A stretch of 64,000 bases of DNA from Apodemus sylvaticus (GCF_947179515.1 NC_067495.1:89215861-89279860); one strand, 5' to 3'. Positions 23,960 to 37,189 are shown, counted from the first letter of the stretch. The notes: generated by a model from the letters alone, not told the origin. Numbers and translations are program-made.

Positions 23960-24720
23960 AAGAGAAAGGTAAGAAGAAGTCGGGAGAGATTCGGGCATAT
24001 ATGTGCTTATAACCTTGGTCAAGAACAAATGATGGACACAAAATTTTAAAAGGCCTTTCAAGTGGAGCTAAACAGATTTTTCCTTTGGTCATAGACTTTG
24101 CACCTGTGATCAATAATGGAGAAGTATGTACGAATAACTATGCAGAGAGATATAAAGAGAAAACCAAAGGACAAATGGCTAAATGTCTACTGAATTCATA
24201 CATGGAGTCCATGGGGTTCTAGATACGCAATCATGAAAGGCATATGAGCATGATAGTATGGAAAAATTTAGAAACTAAATTAGTTGCTGTTCTTGGTGAA
24301 TTCCTTACTCTTTTCTTTCAGAGTGAATGCCCTTACAACAGGAGAGATAAATTTTCTTCATAGAATTGGGCATTTTTTAAAAATCAGAACTTAGAATTGC
24401 TCAGATTGTGACATAATCTTTTTTTCCTACTGAAAACTTGAACTGGGGAGAATCATGAGTGAATGAAGTCTCTGAAAAGAGAAACATAAGATCAGAATAA
24501 TTTTGTAATAATGAACGTTTTTCTACCTGACTTAAAACTGACACTGAATTTAGAATATGGTGTGCAATTCATTCTTAAAGCAGGAAAATCAAGTAGGAAG
24601 CTTAAAGATAGAAGTACTTTATGTCTAAGTGGTAAACTCTCAAAGAGGTTAAAGAAATGATTTAAATTGCAATATGAATCACTGGAGGTATCTTGGTCTT
24701 GTCTCTCTTCTTTTCCCTTA
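23960..24720. other. Unique AT-rich DNA, nothing recognised
   Basis: No supported feature. Confidence 0.45.
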
Positions 24721-24724
24721 CATT

Positions 24725-24852
24725 TCTCTCCTCCTCCTCCTCCTCCTCCCCATTCCCCCTCCTCCTCCTCCTCCCCCCTCCCCCCTCCTCCTCTTCCTCC
24801 TCCCCCTTCCCCTCCTCCTCCTCCTCCTTCTCCTCCTTGTCCTCCTTCTTTT
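24725..24852 (+). repeat. (CCT)n-type polypyrimidine tract
   Basis: Imperfect CTCCTC/CCCCCT repeats on the plus strand, i.e. a homopurine minus strand. It is a shorter relative in composition of the 12.5-kb tract but lacks the 32-bp unit. Confidence 0.95.
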
Positions 24853-24987
24853 GTTTGTTTTTCTTTTTGCAACTTGGTCTCATGTATTCCAGTCTGTACT
24901 CAGAGCAACGAAATAGAAAATAACCTCAAACTCCAGAGGTTCTTGTCTTTCCCTCTCATATATCAAATCAAGCTGAGGGTTCCTCTT

Positions 24988-25345
24988 AAGATTCATGAAA
25001 TTCTTAGACAAATGGATGGAGCTGGAGAACATCATGCTAAGTGAGGTAACACAGTCTCAAAAGATCAATCATGGTATGCACTCACTGATAAGTGGATATT
25101 AGCCTAGAAATATTGAATACCCAAGACATAATCCACAAATTAAATGATGTCCAAAAAGAATGGAGGAGTGGCCCCTGGTTCTGGAAAGACTCAGTGCAAC
25201 AGTATAGGGGAATTCCAGAACAGGGAGGTGGGAAGGGGTAAATGGAGAAACAGGGGGAGGGAAGAGGGCTTATGGGACTCATGGGGAGTGGGGACCCAGA
25301 AAAGGGGAAATCATTTGAAAGGTAAATAAAAAATATATCAATAAA
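24988..25345 (+). mobile_element. LINE-1 3' end, 5' truncated
   Basis: Starts ATTCATGAAATTCTTAGAC in ORF2, runs through the ORF2 end (GTGAGGTAACACAGTC), then jumps from the start of the 3' UTR directly into GAGGAGTGGCCCCTGGTTCT, the short type of 3' UTR. It ends AGAAAAGGGGAAATCATTTG, GTAAATAAA and A-rich DNA. The frames over it are remnants. Confidence 0.9.
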
Positions 25346-25608
25346 AAAAATTTAAGAAAAGATTACACAGGAAAAAAAAAAGACTCCTTCTTAGTTACAT
25401 AGAACTCTATTAGAGCTTGCTGTGTATTTCTTGTTAAAAATGTCCTCAAAAGCTGTGTAATATGACTTAGGAAAAGTGATGTCAAACTTGGTACTTGAAT
25501 GATAGGGTGGAGGCATCTATTTTCAGCTGTTTTACCATTGACTAATGCTGGATTTATGGAAGGACAAATGGTCTTTTGGAGACTGATCTTTTGAGCTAAA
25601 CCATAACA

Positions 25609-25715
25609 AGGGAGAGAAGCAGAGAGGGGGAGAGAGAGACAGAGAGAAAAAGACAGAGACAGAGAGACAGAGACAGACAGAGAGACAGAGAGAGACAGAG
25701 AGAGAGAGAGAGAGA
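25609..25715 (+). repeat. GA/GACA-rich tract
   Basis: Irregular GAGA and GACAGA words ending in (GA)n. Confidence 0.93.
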
Positions 25716-25719
25716 AGAC

Positions 25720-26150
25720 ATGACTTATTAATTAGAATCCCATGGTAGCAGAGACAGATAGTTTGAATGATTCAGGAGATTCAGGAACCTTATAAATTAT
25801 TATTGTTTGTCCCCAATTCATTTAATTCATGTTTAGTTCTCCATTTCATTTTGTCTGAAAGAACATTTATTGTTGGAAGATGAATTATTTTCTCAAATCC
25901 CATTTAGAAAGCCATTCTTAATGCAGTCAAGACAGCTTGAAGAAAGAACTCTCCAATGCAATATTCTTTTCATAATGAAGAAACTGGAAAAGATTCTATG
26001 GCACAATAACTAAACTTAGAAATATGGCATGGAAAATTGAGTTTATTTTTAGTTAGTTTGGAAACCCTATAAAACCACATGAACATTCTGAGCATGAGGC
26101 TAGTCTCCAGCAATCATGGTAAATTTAAGAGATTAAACACTCTTGTTTTT

Positions 26151-26154
<4 letters not shown>
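25720..26154. other. Unique AT-rich DNA, nothing recognised
   Basis: No supported feature. Confidence 0.45.

Positions 26155-26190
<36 letters not shown>
26155..26190 (+). repeat. (TA)n microsatellite
   Basis: Plain TA run. Confidence 0.95.
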
Positions 26191-26192
<2 letters not shown>

Positions 26193-28800
26193 TCTAGTAA
26201 GAAATACTATAAAATATCACTTAGAGTAATCATCTAGAAGGTGTGATTTAGATATAATCTTTAAATCGTGAATATTTGAGATAAGAACATCAAAGAGGCT
26301 ACATGAACTGATTAAGTTTCTACATGTTAACACAGACCTGCATTTCAATCAAATCATTGTGAATGGAGTATTTCCCTACTCAAATCTCAGAACTCAGTAC
26401 ATCCATAAATATTTGTTACAGAACAGCTTACAGGAATAAAATTTCTATGGCAAGAAGGACTTATATTTTCTGGATATGTGAACCTTAAAATTTAAATGTA
26501 TATACAATCCCCTACCCCATCCCCATAAGCATTATTAGAGGGTTTAAAAATCAATTCTTCAACTTCAAACTTTGAGTACTTTGGCTATATGCAGCAAAAG
26601 AGGCTTTTGAATGTGGGTTTTATGTAACATTTGCAATCCTCACATTACATTCTAGCACTACATTTTGCAAACAGTTTTAGAATTCAGTCCAGAGCACATA
26701 CTGCATTTGTAGTGAAGGTCTCCTACTTAATCTTGATTGCCCTATTCAGTTGTTGAGGTTCCTTAAAGGAATTAGTTGGCTTTTATCTCTCAGTTGCAGA
26801 CAGAAGCTAAAGCAGTGACTTCAGAAACTAGGATTTTGGATAAAAAGCAATTGCCTGGGGTAAGGAAATGCAGGCTGTTTCAACACAGAGTGTTTTGACA
26901 ATGGCTCAAATTGTCATGGAACACTGATTAGGAAACATTGCTGAGATCATAGACTTTCACTAAATTCATGGTAAAACTGGCTTGTCATACTCTGCTTAGT
27001 AGGAATAGGTAAATTGCTTCAGGGATTTTTCTTCTGAAAGACTGAATGGTAATTATCATGTGAATACATCTTCTTCAGATTTTATAGTTTTATAGCCAAG
27101 GATGATAAACAGCCACAATTAGCCCCTCCATGGCACTCACACATCCAAAACACTTAGCAGATACTAACTAGAACCTAGGGATTCTGGTGTGCAGTATCAC
27201 TGGGATTGCTCTCACTAGACAATATACAACAAGGGATTGATACTTAATAACTGTCCAATAGAGTTTCCTGAATATTTAGCAAATTGCTCATATCCCAGGA
27301 AAGATTGCCATTAATGACATTGATTAATGTTGTAACTGATTTTCAGAGGTTGACAGCTAAAATTGACTTGACCATGTCTACTATCCTCATCTCCCATGTG
27401 CCTTTTTGTAAACCCAAAATAGGAGAAGGAAAAATACTTACAAAATTGATACTGGGGAAAGGTACACTTTTCCTACACACCCACATCTTCTGAAATTCTC
27501 ACCTGAACTTTGTTCTTTCTTACAAACACCACCATCTTTATAGAAATAAGAAAGCCATTAGATTGTACTGGCAGAAGACACATTGAAAGGTGCTAATATG
27601 CCTAAGATTTATTTTGTCATACTAAAAGGGCTATAATTCAACATTATGTATGATTTCAGTAAACAACACTTGCAGTTAATGGTAAAGAATTTATTCTATG
27701 GTCATTTGTAAATTATCAACGGGAATAAGAAAAATGAGAGGAAGGTGGAGGTAGCAGAGATTTCTGGAGACTCATCAAGGGAAGCATCCTGCTACAGCAT
27801 GGTTTTTGTTATAGTTAAAAGTTACTTATTTTTAAGCTACTCTGTAAAATGACTTTTGGTCAACAGAATGAGATCTGAGTTAGATGTCAGATGACAGATG
27901 AAGACTTATCTTTCTAAACTCCCAAGAAGTTTATGGTATTCACCTGGACAGGAACAGTGACACCTGCCATCAACAGGAAAGATAAAAAATTGTTTTAAAA
28001 AACTTGGAAAACAAAATGCAATCAACATAAGCATGTAAGCCAACAAAATATACCCTTGTTATGATTCACTCTCACTCTACAGGAGAATTTTCTCCTCCCA
28101 GGATCTTCTCCCTTTAGCTGTCACCTCTACTCATCCCCTTAAGAGAATTGTACTTTATGCTGTAATCAACTCTGTCTTCTCTACTACATTCTCATTCACC
28201 TGAATTCTTTCTGTGGATAATACAAGATTCCAAAAAAAGGGCAAAACAAGGTGCTGGTAAAAAGATTTGCAAACAGTTCTTTCTGATTTCTCAGCCTACA
28301 TTCATAGCTACCATTCATATTGCCTCTCAACAAAAGGCTCGACCTGTTCAGGATTGACTTAGAGGCCAGGGTTAGAACTTTTCGACCCTGGAAATGGAAG
28401 GCTTTGTGTATAAGAGCTAATACTTAGTTTTAGATTGTTTTTATAACCAGGCTGTCACAAGTAAAAGGGAGAATCATTTTGGCTATTCACTAGAAGAGGT
28501 TGCTTTAGAGCTATGAGAACAAAGGACAAAAATTACAATCAAGCAGATACTGGCTAAATTCAGAAAGCAAAGCAAAGCAAAAGCTAACTAACATCTTTTC
28601 AATGGACAAGCCTGCTGAAAGACTTCAAAGCTCAAAAAAGATAAAACAACACTTCATTAAAGATATTAGAAGCAATTTAAGCCACTTTTCTTCCTTTTGA
28701 AGATCTCAGTAATCAGGATTTTCTCTTCTATTGAGATTCTTGCTATTAGGTTTTGGGTAAAAAGTGCCAAAACCATAGTGACATTCTTGAATACTTTATA
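26191..28800. other. Unique AT-rich DNA, nothing recognised
   Basis: About 2.6 kb without recognisable repeats or genes. Confidence 0.45.
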
Positions 28801-28819
28801 GCATGACATGGTTGTTTCA

Positions 28820-29081
28820 AGATTCATTTCACATCATCTGTGGTTGTCTACACAAGTTCAAGCTGGTCAATTTCCAACATGGATGGAGAAGGGATACCAC
28901 TCAGGACAGAGGAGGAGCTCTTGCAGTTGATCACTGTCAAATGAAGAGGAATGGTTGCGAATACTTTGATCACTTCCAGGTGAATGGCCAGGCGCCTATG
29001 TGCATATGGACAACACTAATTGGAATCAGGGTATTAATCTCTCTCTCTCTCACTCTCACTCTCACTCTCTCTCTCTCTCTC

Positions 29082-29144
<63 letters not shown>

Positions 29145-29335
29145 CACACACACACACACACACACTCACCATGCATATGCACATGCACACACTAAACAAA
29201 AACAGGTTAAAACTGGGATGGATTTGATGTGGGAGACATTGAAGGAAGTTGTAGGGAGGTAATGGTGGATGGGTGTGATCAATATATGAAATATATCACC
29301 ATGAATCTTTCAATGAGTAAAACAATTTAGTAAAA
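28820..29335 (+). mobile_element. Lx-type LINE-1 3' UTR with TC/CA expansion
   Basis: Contains the Lx 3' UTR block CAAGCTGGTCAATTTCCAACATGGATGG-A, then CTTCCAGGTGAATGGCCAGGC, CATATGGACAACACTAATTGGAATCAGGGTATTA, and after the repeat GGGATGGATTTGATGTGGGAGACAT and TGATCAATATATGAAATATATCA, the usual Lx 3' end. A (TC)n(CA)n stretch at about 29039-29165 interrupts it. Ser-Leu and Arg-Glu frames here are repeat artefacts. Confidence 0.75.
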
Positions 29336-29364
29336 TATGTTGCTAAAATGATATTTCTGTTAAA

Positions 29365-29490
29365 GTTTTGCAGGACAGCTCATGCCTGTAATCCTAGCAC
29401 TTGTGAGGTTGCATCAGAAGAGTATCTGTGTATCCAAGACCAGTCAGTGATACATAGCAGACATCTCTTTCAAACAACAACAACAAATAA
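29365..29490 (+). mobile_element. Degraded B1-like SINE
   Basis: GGACAGCTCATGCCTGTAATCCTAGCACTTG start and CAAGACCAGTCAGTGATACATAGCAGACATCTC end, with a CAAACAACAACAACAAATAAA tail. Confidence 0.65.
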
Positions 29491-29980
29491 AATCTGTTTG
29501 TGGGTTACCCTAGTCTATGAAGGTATTTTCACAGTTATATATTTAATAGGAAATATGATTTTTAACGATAAGCATTTAAAATTCAGTTTTTGATGTAAAC
29601 AAGAAAATAAATTCACAGCTTTGTTATGTCCATTTTCTTTTATTTTTGCTATTTTATGTTTTGGTATCATAGAGAATGCCTAGGAGAAGTCTCAATATTC
29701 CTACTCTTCCTAGCTTAATGGGGCTGCAGGTAAGTCTAAGAGAAAAGAATTAGGGACACAAACTATCTTCTTTTAATCATACCTTGAAGAAGTATAATAA
29801 GTGATCTGAAAATTGAGATTCAGAAAACTAAGAACAGACTCAATAGCTTCAGGTTCAACCACTTTTACCACATAATGTTTCTCAACTGTTTGTAACCTCA
29901 GTAACACCATCTTTTGGTGTACTCTGAGGATACTGGATGAATGCAATGTACATAAAATTTATAGGCAACACATACATACC

Positions 29981-29981
<1 letters not shown>

Positions 29982-30027
<46 letters not shown>
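29982..30027 (+). repeat. (CA)n microsatellite
   Basis: About 21 CA units, ending CAAACAAACC. Confidence 0.95.
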
Positions 30028-30029
<2 letters not shown>

Positions 30030-30030
<1 letters not shown>

Positions 30031-30905
30031 AACCAATGAAATTAAAAAAAAAGAAAGAATGAATCCATTCAGTATAATAGGATATGGTTTTTAATGCAAA
30101 CAATTGATGCCAATTCGGATTTGAATCAATGTATCACTTTTACATACATTTCTAGTAACGATGTAACCTCACTGTGAAATGTATATGAACTGCTTGTGTT
30201 ACTCTCATAATTTGTCTGTAATTATAAAATTCATTTCCATGCCCCTATAAAGGATTTTTTCTTGGGAGGGAGGTCACATTGAGTCTAGCTCCATTCTTTA
30301 AGGTACTTAATCTTGTAGAAATTTCAGGTTTTACTCTCAGCTGGAGATGGACACATTTTCTTATCCTTGTCTCAAGAAACGGGATGTGATATTAAGTAAT
30401 GGATTGTATATGCAGTTAAGTAGTTCAGTGCCATATTCACATGTTTTTTGTTTTAGAGCAAGGCGCTTGAGAGAGGGAGAATAGGGATTAGTGATGAAAA
30501 TATTTTGTGTTTGTCCTCCCCCTATGTGAGCATACCAAGTATGCATAATCTGATTACCACCTGTTAAGTATGGGGGTTGGAAGAGATGCAGAAGCCCTAA
30601 AATATACTGAGAACTTAAAGTACTTGCCAGCAATCTAGGGCTCCCAACTTAAGACATCAGTTACAGTGGGTATCTAAGCTGACCCAGATATTTTTGATTA
30701 GGCATAAAAGGTGACAGCTTTAGAAAAGTCACTATACTTATGCCCAGATCTGCACAGAAAGTCACTCTTGTTATCAATTTTCATGAATAGGTTTGGCTGC
30801 TCTTCTTAAAGATTGTGAACATTTCAACAAAAGCAAGCATTTTGCTTTTCAATTCTGGTGAAAGACTTTCATACTCAAAATTAATCTTTTCTAAAGGGGA
30901 ACAAC
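30030..30905. other. Unique DNA, nothing recognised
   Basis: No supported feature. The 90-codon minus frame at 30361-30633 has no recognisable motif. Confidence 0.45.
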
Positions 30906-30909
30906 TTAC

Positions 30910-31024
30910 CTATTCAGTCTTAAAGATGGACTCCAGAAAGAAGGTTGAGAAAACCCCTGTGTTTCAAAAGTGATTTCAAGGATGGTGATTTCCTTTTGGC
31001 TGTCCTGAAAATACACAACTTCTC
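30910..31024 (-). other. Possible internal exon (weak)
   Basis: On the minus strand 31024-30910 is open in one frame (Gly-Glu-Val-Val-Tyr-Phe-Gln-Asp...Ser-Leu-Arg-Leu-Asn) and ends in a textbook donor, AATAG/GTAAGT. An AG acceptor precedes 31024 (TTTACCTGTAG), and a stronger pyrimidine-preceded AG (CTTTCCCAATATCAG) lies about 20 bases further upstream in the same open frame. I recognise no protein family. It cannot be joined in frame directly to the exon-like sequence at 16560. It could be chance. Confidence 0.15.
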
Positions 31025-31049
31025 CTACAGGTAAATGCTTCCTGATATT

Positions 31050-31934
31050 GGGAAAGTCTTCACAGAGGAATGAGGAGATTTTGAATAAAATAAAAGTGGA
31101 TAAAAGAGAAGAAAGTAGGACAGTGGTAGCTATTTTAACAGAGATGAAATCAGAAGCGAGACTATTTTGCTGGCTGGCAGATACAATTAAGATGGGCATA
31201 TGGAGAAACAAACTATCCACCATATTCTGTTGTATTTCTTTGTATGGCTCCAAGGCAGATGAAAAGATTAAAGGGACTAGTCTGAGTAACTATAGCAAAT
31301 GTTGGTCTTACATTTCCAAGAGAAGCCCTGACTGAATGCAAGGCTCAAAGATCTTTACAGTGTTCTATATCCAATCCTTTTCTTGAGCAGGTAGGTAATT
31401 TTTATGCTGCTGCCCAAATGATTGAAAACTTGCTTGTGGAGTAAGGGGAGGATGAGCAGACACAGAGGCGGCACTGCACCAATACTGTAGATCATTTGTG
31501 TAGATGTGGGAAGCAGAAACTTGAGAGCTTGCAATTTACCAATAAAACAAATGAATTGATAGACATTTTGAGGTTGACTCCAAGAAAGGAGAATGAAAAT
31601 AGGATGCTCATAAAATTCTTACCTAAACATATTACAGGATATTTTTTTTAGAAAGGTACCTTATAAGTAAAAAAAATAAAAAAGTTATTTGCCAAGCTAG
31701 GCACTTGGAATCTAGCAGAAAGAAGCAAGCAAAAGAAGATTCAACAAATTCTGGTCTTGGAAAGTAAATGCATCAAGACTTATAATGTAAAATTTAGGTA
31801 ACCTATAAAACCTGTGTTTACTCAGAAATGCCCTGCCTAAAAAAATGTTTAAACATCAAACCCGTTGCCTAAAAAAATTATTTTTAAGAATCTTTTCTGC
31901 ATAAATATTTGTGAACTACAGAAAGATACATGTA
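31050..31934. other. Unique AT-rich DNA, nothing recognised
   Basis: No supported feature. Confidence 0.45.
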
Positions 31935-32075
31935 AAAGCATCACTTTTGCCTTGCAATAGCAAAAGTATAGAAACAACCTAAATGTCCATAAACAAATAA
32001 ATGTATAAATTTATTATGAGAAATCATTCTATGACATACCCGTAGATATTTACAAACTAATGACAAAATATTGCT
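31935..32075 (+). mobile_element. Ancient LINE-1 ORF2 3' fragment
   Basis: GCAATAGCAAAAGTATAGAAACAACCTAAATGTCCATAAACAAATAAATG is the classic plus-strand ORF2 end. It is followed by a decayed CATACCC region and then AT/TG-rich DNA to about 32250. Confidence 0.7.
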
Positions 32076-32329
32076 AATATATAATGTATGCTATATTGCA
32101 TGTTATATGTATAAAATTGTATCATCCATTATATCCATCATGAAAGCAATTAATGCCATAATATATGTATCATGTTTTATGTGTGTGTGGTATGTGTGTA
32201 TGTGTGTGTAATAAAACACACCTAATCATACATTTGTGTGAGTATACAATGTCACATACTATTTATTGATCCCTTTTGAGGGGAATGATTACTGTGTCTC
32301 TTAGTCACAAAACTGTAACTTTTGTCTTC

Positions 32330-32566
32330 TCTTGAGATGTTTCAAGGAAGCTCAGGAGATCATAAGATCTTTCTGTATTACATCTGGCTCTGCTTCTGGC
32401 CAATTTTCCTATTGTTTGCTCCTGCTACAATGGTGCTGCCCACTGCCATGCCTTTTTTGCAATGATAGTCTGTATCTCCTAAAACAGAGCCAAAAACCTA
32501 TCCTTCTTCCACTGTGTTGCTCCTTGTCAGGTATTTTATCATATGGAGAAGAAAAGTAATCAATAC
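32330..32566 (+). mobile_element. MaLR LTR 3' part (MT/ORR1-like)
   Basis: CTGCCATGCC, AGCCAAAAACCTATCCTTCTTCC, TTGCTCCTTGTCAGGTATTTTATCA and AAGTAATCAATACA follow the order of the 3' end of MT-type LTRs. The 5' end is missing or unrecognisable. Confidence 0.65.
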
Positions 32567-32816
32567 AGGGGTTAACAATACTAATTATATGCAAAGAGAG
32601 CTCAGTAGATAGTAAGAGATAAATAAATGTTATCTTTTAATGTTTAAAGCTCTAAGCAATGTTTTAGTGTATTGATATGACTTGACATCAAAGATACTCT
32701 TACAAGTAGATTTTTTCATTTTTTGAGGAAATCACTGAAAGGGAAAAGTGACCCAATGTTTCAAGGCTACTTTGATGTGTTTTTGACCACTCCTTATACT
32801 GCTTAATCTGTATATA

Positions 32817-32863
32817 TGCACACAAACACACACATACAAACACACACACCCACACATACATGA
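32817..32863 (+). repeat. CA-rich microsatellite
   Basis: Interrupted CA and CACAAA repeats. Confidence 0.9.
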
Positions 32864-32869
32864 TGACAA

Positions 32870-34155
32870 CCACTACCAGCACCACAATCAAATTTGGTTT
32901 ACCTCAGGTATGCAGTTGAGTGCAGAAAGGAAACTATCATTCTTTAAATTATATATACTTCTAATCATGCAATGGCTATTGGAGTTTACTTATGTGACTG
33001 AGATATCAAATAAAGTATCCAAAGTATCCTAGTCATTAACTCATCTCATGTAGTTGTGTCCACATGGCTATTTTCTTACTATGCTTCTTCAGGTAAAAAC
33101 TGAACAAGTTCTGCTTATCAAGTAACACCTTCAGAAGAACTAAGTAACAAGACAGAGAGTGGTAAATGATATTTGTGATAAAACTGATGGATAAAATCTC
33201 AGACACTGTAAAGAATTGCTACAAAGCAGTTGTGAGGCAGAAAAATAGGGAAATCAATAAAGTGGTCGAAATGCTTTTTATAATGAAAACTCATGTCTGC
33301 CTAATCAACATACGAAAACACTTCAAAACACATTCAGACACTAACAGCACAATAAAATACACAATGAAGACATCATTGTTTTAATTCTTGCATTTTGTTT
33401 TATAGAGTGTCTTTTTTTTTATCCAAAGTGCTATTCAAAAAACAGAGGTGCAGTTCCTTAATACTGGGGGTGCTTTGAAGGATGAAGGTGGATTTAAATC
33501 TTTGATGATTGTATACCAATGACCTAGGATGTTTAAAATGAACTTCAAAGAGGGAACTGTCCCACAACCAAAGCACTAGATGGTCATTTACTTAATATCT
33601 ATTCTTTTCATATAGATTTAGTTCAAAGTTTCCAGTCATACAGAATACGTGTGGATGAAGTTCTTAAAAGGATTTTATGATAACTAGAGTAATTATATAG
33701 AGACTGTTTAAGGTAAATATATAGAGTATTGGTCACTATTTCTTAGGTGAAAGTAACTCATTGTTACACCAAAATAATTTGATATATTTAGTGGCTAAAG
33801 GACACTGACATTCAGATACTTTTGGTTAGCTTACAACTTTTGCTTTGCCACGAAGTTGCATTTCAAAGTCCCCTTTTTCCCATTGACAGGATGTGTGAGA
33901 AGAGCCTTCCTTCACGCTCACATAACCTTTGCCTTCAAAGCACTTTTCCAGCTTTTATTCTATCACTTCATCTATTTCTAACGTTTGCCATGGCTTTTTC
34001 CATCATAAGAATGTAGCTTATAACTAATGTCCCTGAAGTCCCAGGAGTGCCAAATGCCTGATAATAAAAAAAAAAGGAAATTCTGATATTTTATAACTCC
34101 CTGACACAATGACTGCCAGAAAGTGAGAGCTAGGAGCAACGCTGGCTGAAGATTT
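32870..34155. other. Unique AT-rich DNA, nothing recognised
   Basis: No supported feature. Confidence 0.45.
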
Positions 34156-34159
34156 CAAT

Positions 34160-34310
34160 GTAAAGCTCCACAAGTGAATATCAGGAACTAGTTCTACCCT
34201 GGCTCTGATTCTTAGTAGCTGTGACATCTTGAACAGGTCACTTAAACATTTGCTTTTCCATTTCTTAATCAGTAAAATAGAAATAGCATCAAGAGGCTTG
34301 ATGCTGACCT
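34160..34310 (+). mobile_element. MIR SINE
   Basis: GTTCTACCCTGGCTCTGATTCTTAGTAGCTGTGACATCTTGAACAGGTCACTTAAAC then CCATTTCTTAATCAGTAAAATAGAAATAGCATC follow the MIR core closely, so this is one of the better preserved ancient repeats in the window. Confidence 0.8.
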
Positions 34311-36254
34311 AGATTTTCAATATAAGAAACCACAGAAGGTACCAAGTACCAAAATGGAATAAAAAGTATAGACAAGATCATATATGTTGAAAATGACTTT
34401 AAAAAATTAACGTCAAGTTTTCACGAAATAAATGTTAGCCAAGAAGAGGAACACTGGAAGTTTATTTCATAATGATAACAACAGGAAAATGTTCCAGAGG
34501 AAAAAAGATATAATTTCATAGCTTTCAAGCGAAATATATCATTTGACTCCTTAATAAAATAGGTTCTTTCGAATCTGTTTTAATACTACAACTGGGAACC
34601 ATTTTGGCTTTGACACATCCAATCAACTTCTAACCCAAGTATCAACCTGCAATTGGCATATAGCCATAAACTCATGGGAATTTTAAAAGCGGAAAGTAGT
34701 GAGTAATAGTTATTATTTGGAAGTTAAAGAATCAGCTCTGTTTTAGGAGCATCAGCCACTCTTTCTGAGGACAAGGTTTCATTCACAGCACTCATAAAGT
34801 AGTTCACAAATACCCAATTATAGAGTATTAAGCACAATCTTCATCCTTCCTTTCAGTACCAAATATCCATGGAGCACACAGACAAATACTTTATCACACA
34901 AGTACACACACACACACATTCCACACACTAAAATATGCTTATGTCTTGAAGATTTGTGCATGAGCTTCAAATATGTAGAGAGACTTGGAGGATACACCTG
35001 CTATTGTTGGCTAAAAGCATTGCACTGCCTCCAGAAATATCATTCACATACAAACTTAATAAATAAAAATACTTATACCAAGTTAGGGAGAGTTGAAGAA
35101 GGATAGTGGAAAGTTAATTGGAAGACCATTATGTCAATACCAGGAGTAAAGTAAATGGCTATAAGAATGAGACTCAAAGAATCTCCTTTTACCTGTGGGC
35201 TTGATTGTAGCTAAGATGAATAGTATAACTCAAAGCTTCTCCCTTCTGCTCAATGCTTTCTGATTTATGATGGCAATATTACTCTAAATTTGTATACCCA
35301 AAAGTCTACCTTAAAAAACTGCAATTTGGCAGCCAAAATATGATGTCTTTTTGAGAAAACAAATCTTAAGGGTCAAGTGTAAAACTTTCTATAGCAATAT
35401 TAGAAGTAGTAGTATTCTCAAGGTTATGCCAAGATCGTTGTACAAGGAAAAAGAGAAACAGTAATTGTAGGACAGAAGCATAGCTTCTGATACAGGAAAG
35501 AAGATTTGTAGTAAAGGCATGTGAAGTGAAATGCAAACTGTAATTATTTTCAAAACAAAACAGAAAATTATAAAATCAAAGAAGGCTTCTTTTCAGTCCT
35601 AAAGAAAATACACCCTGAGGTGATGTGATCTAATTTAGGGTTCATTTTTCAAGATTGCTGTGTTTTTGAGGTTTTCATGAATGACATATTTGTTACACTA
35701 TTTCTAAAGGATGCTGATAGTAAATGATGTAGAATTCAAAGGAAAAGCAAAAATTAGGAAGGTTTGGCACTGAAAAGATTAAAGCAGGTAATCAGACTCA
35801 GTTTATATCAAAGCAACAAAAGTACTCGTCAAAGTTGATGAAACTGTAATTTTTTTCTAAATTATATTTGTGTTTCAAAGGATTCAGATAAGATAGCTGT
35901 TTAAACTAAATCTAGGTTCATGTGCAAAATTATTAACTGAATGAAGAAAGATCAGTATCCATCCTTTTAATTTTTTAATATCCTGTGGTTTTATATAGTA
36001 AGATAAACAGACAACAAAGTTCCGACCTAAAATTTTAAATGTGAATATCAATTTATTAGAAGTAAATGCTTGTTTTTTTCCGTATATGGTTGTTCTATAA
36101 ACAATGTAAATACTCTATATTAAGTTTACAATGTGATGGATAGATATCAAAGCTAAAATCAGCAGAGGTGAAAATGAGAAAGGAATATATTTATATATCA
36201 GTTAATAATTAATGGAGTCCAAAATGGCTCCATTTTCAGAATGACAGGAAGAGA
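34311..36254. other. Unique AT-rich DNA, nothing recognised
   Basis: About 1.9 kb without a supported feature. Confidence 0.45.
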
Positions 36255-37034
36255 AACGAAGAATATCCACTTATCAGTGAGTGCATACCATATGTGTTCT
36301 TTTATGATTGGGTTACCTCACTCAGGATGATATTTTGTAGTTCCATCCATTTGTCTAAGAATTTCATGAATTCATTGTTTTTAATAGCTGAGTAGTATTC
36401 CATTGTGTAAATGTGCCACATTTTCTGTATCCATTCCACCATTGAGGGACATCTGGGTTCTTTCCAGCTTCTGGCTATTATAAATAAGGCTGCTATGAAC
36501 ATAGTGGAGCATGTGTCCTTATTACATGATGGAGCATCTTCTGTATATATGCCCAGGAGTGGGATAACTGGATCCTAATGTAGTATTATGTCTAGTTTTC
36601 TGGAGAACCACCAGACTGATATCCAGATTGGTTCTACCAGCTTGCAATTCTGGCAACAGTGGAGGAGTGTTCAGTATCCTCCATATCCTCCCCAGCATCT
36701 GCTGTTCTTGAGTTTTTGATCTTAGCCATTCTGACTGATGTGAAGTGAAATCTCAGTGTTGTTTTGAGTCGCATTTTCCTGATGACTAAGGATGTTGAAT
36801 ATTTCTTTAGGTGATTCTTGACCATTTAAGTTTCCTTAGTTGAGAATTCTTTGTTTAGCTCTATGCCCCATTTTTAATAGGGTTATTTGATTGTCTGGAC
36901 TCTAATTTCTTGAGTTTGTTGTATATATTGGATATTAGCCCTCTATCAGTTGTAGGATGGGAAAAGAGCTGTTCCCAATCAGTTTGTTGCTATTTTCTCC
37001 TATTGACAGAATCCTTTGCCTTATAGAAGCTTTA
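36255..37034 (-). mobile_element. LINE-1 ORF2 3' part, lacking its 3' UTR
   Basis: Minus-strand ORF2 end from the TATCCACTTATCAGTGAGTGC word leftmost to GCCTTATAGAAGCTTTATG at the right. Short frames with an ATMEYYSAIKNNEF-like ORF2 end motif (36302-36502) are remnants. The 3' UTR and tail that should lie left of 36255 are absent, so the copy has lost its 3' end. Confidence 0.9.
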
Positions 37035-37189
37035 TGCCACCATTGCCCTAGAATATTCTGCATTCTATTCTGGACACCATTTTAGATCAAAGTGATTCTG
37101 GCTGTGGTGGTGTTTATTTATCTTTTAGTACCATACATAATACCTTTCTGTATCAAGGACACTATAATTTAAGAGTGAAGGCTCTATGT

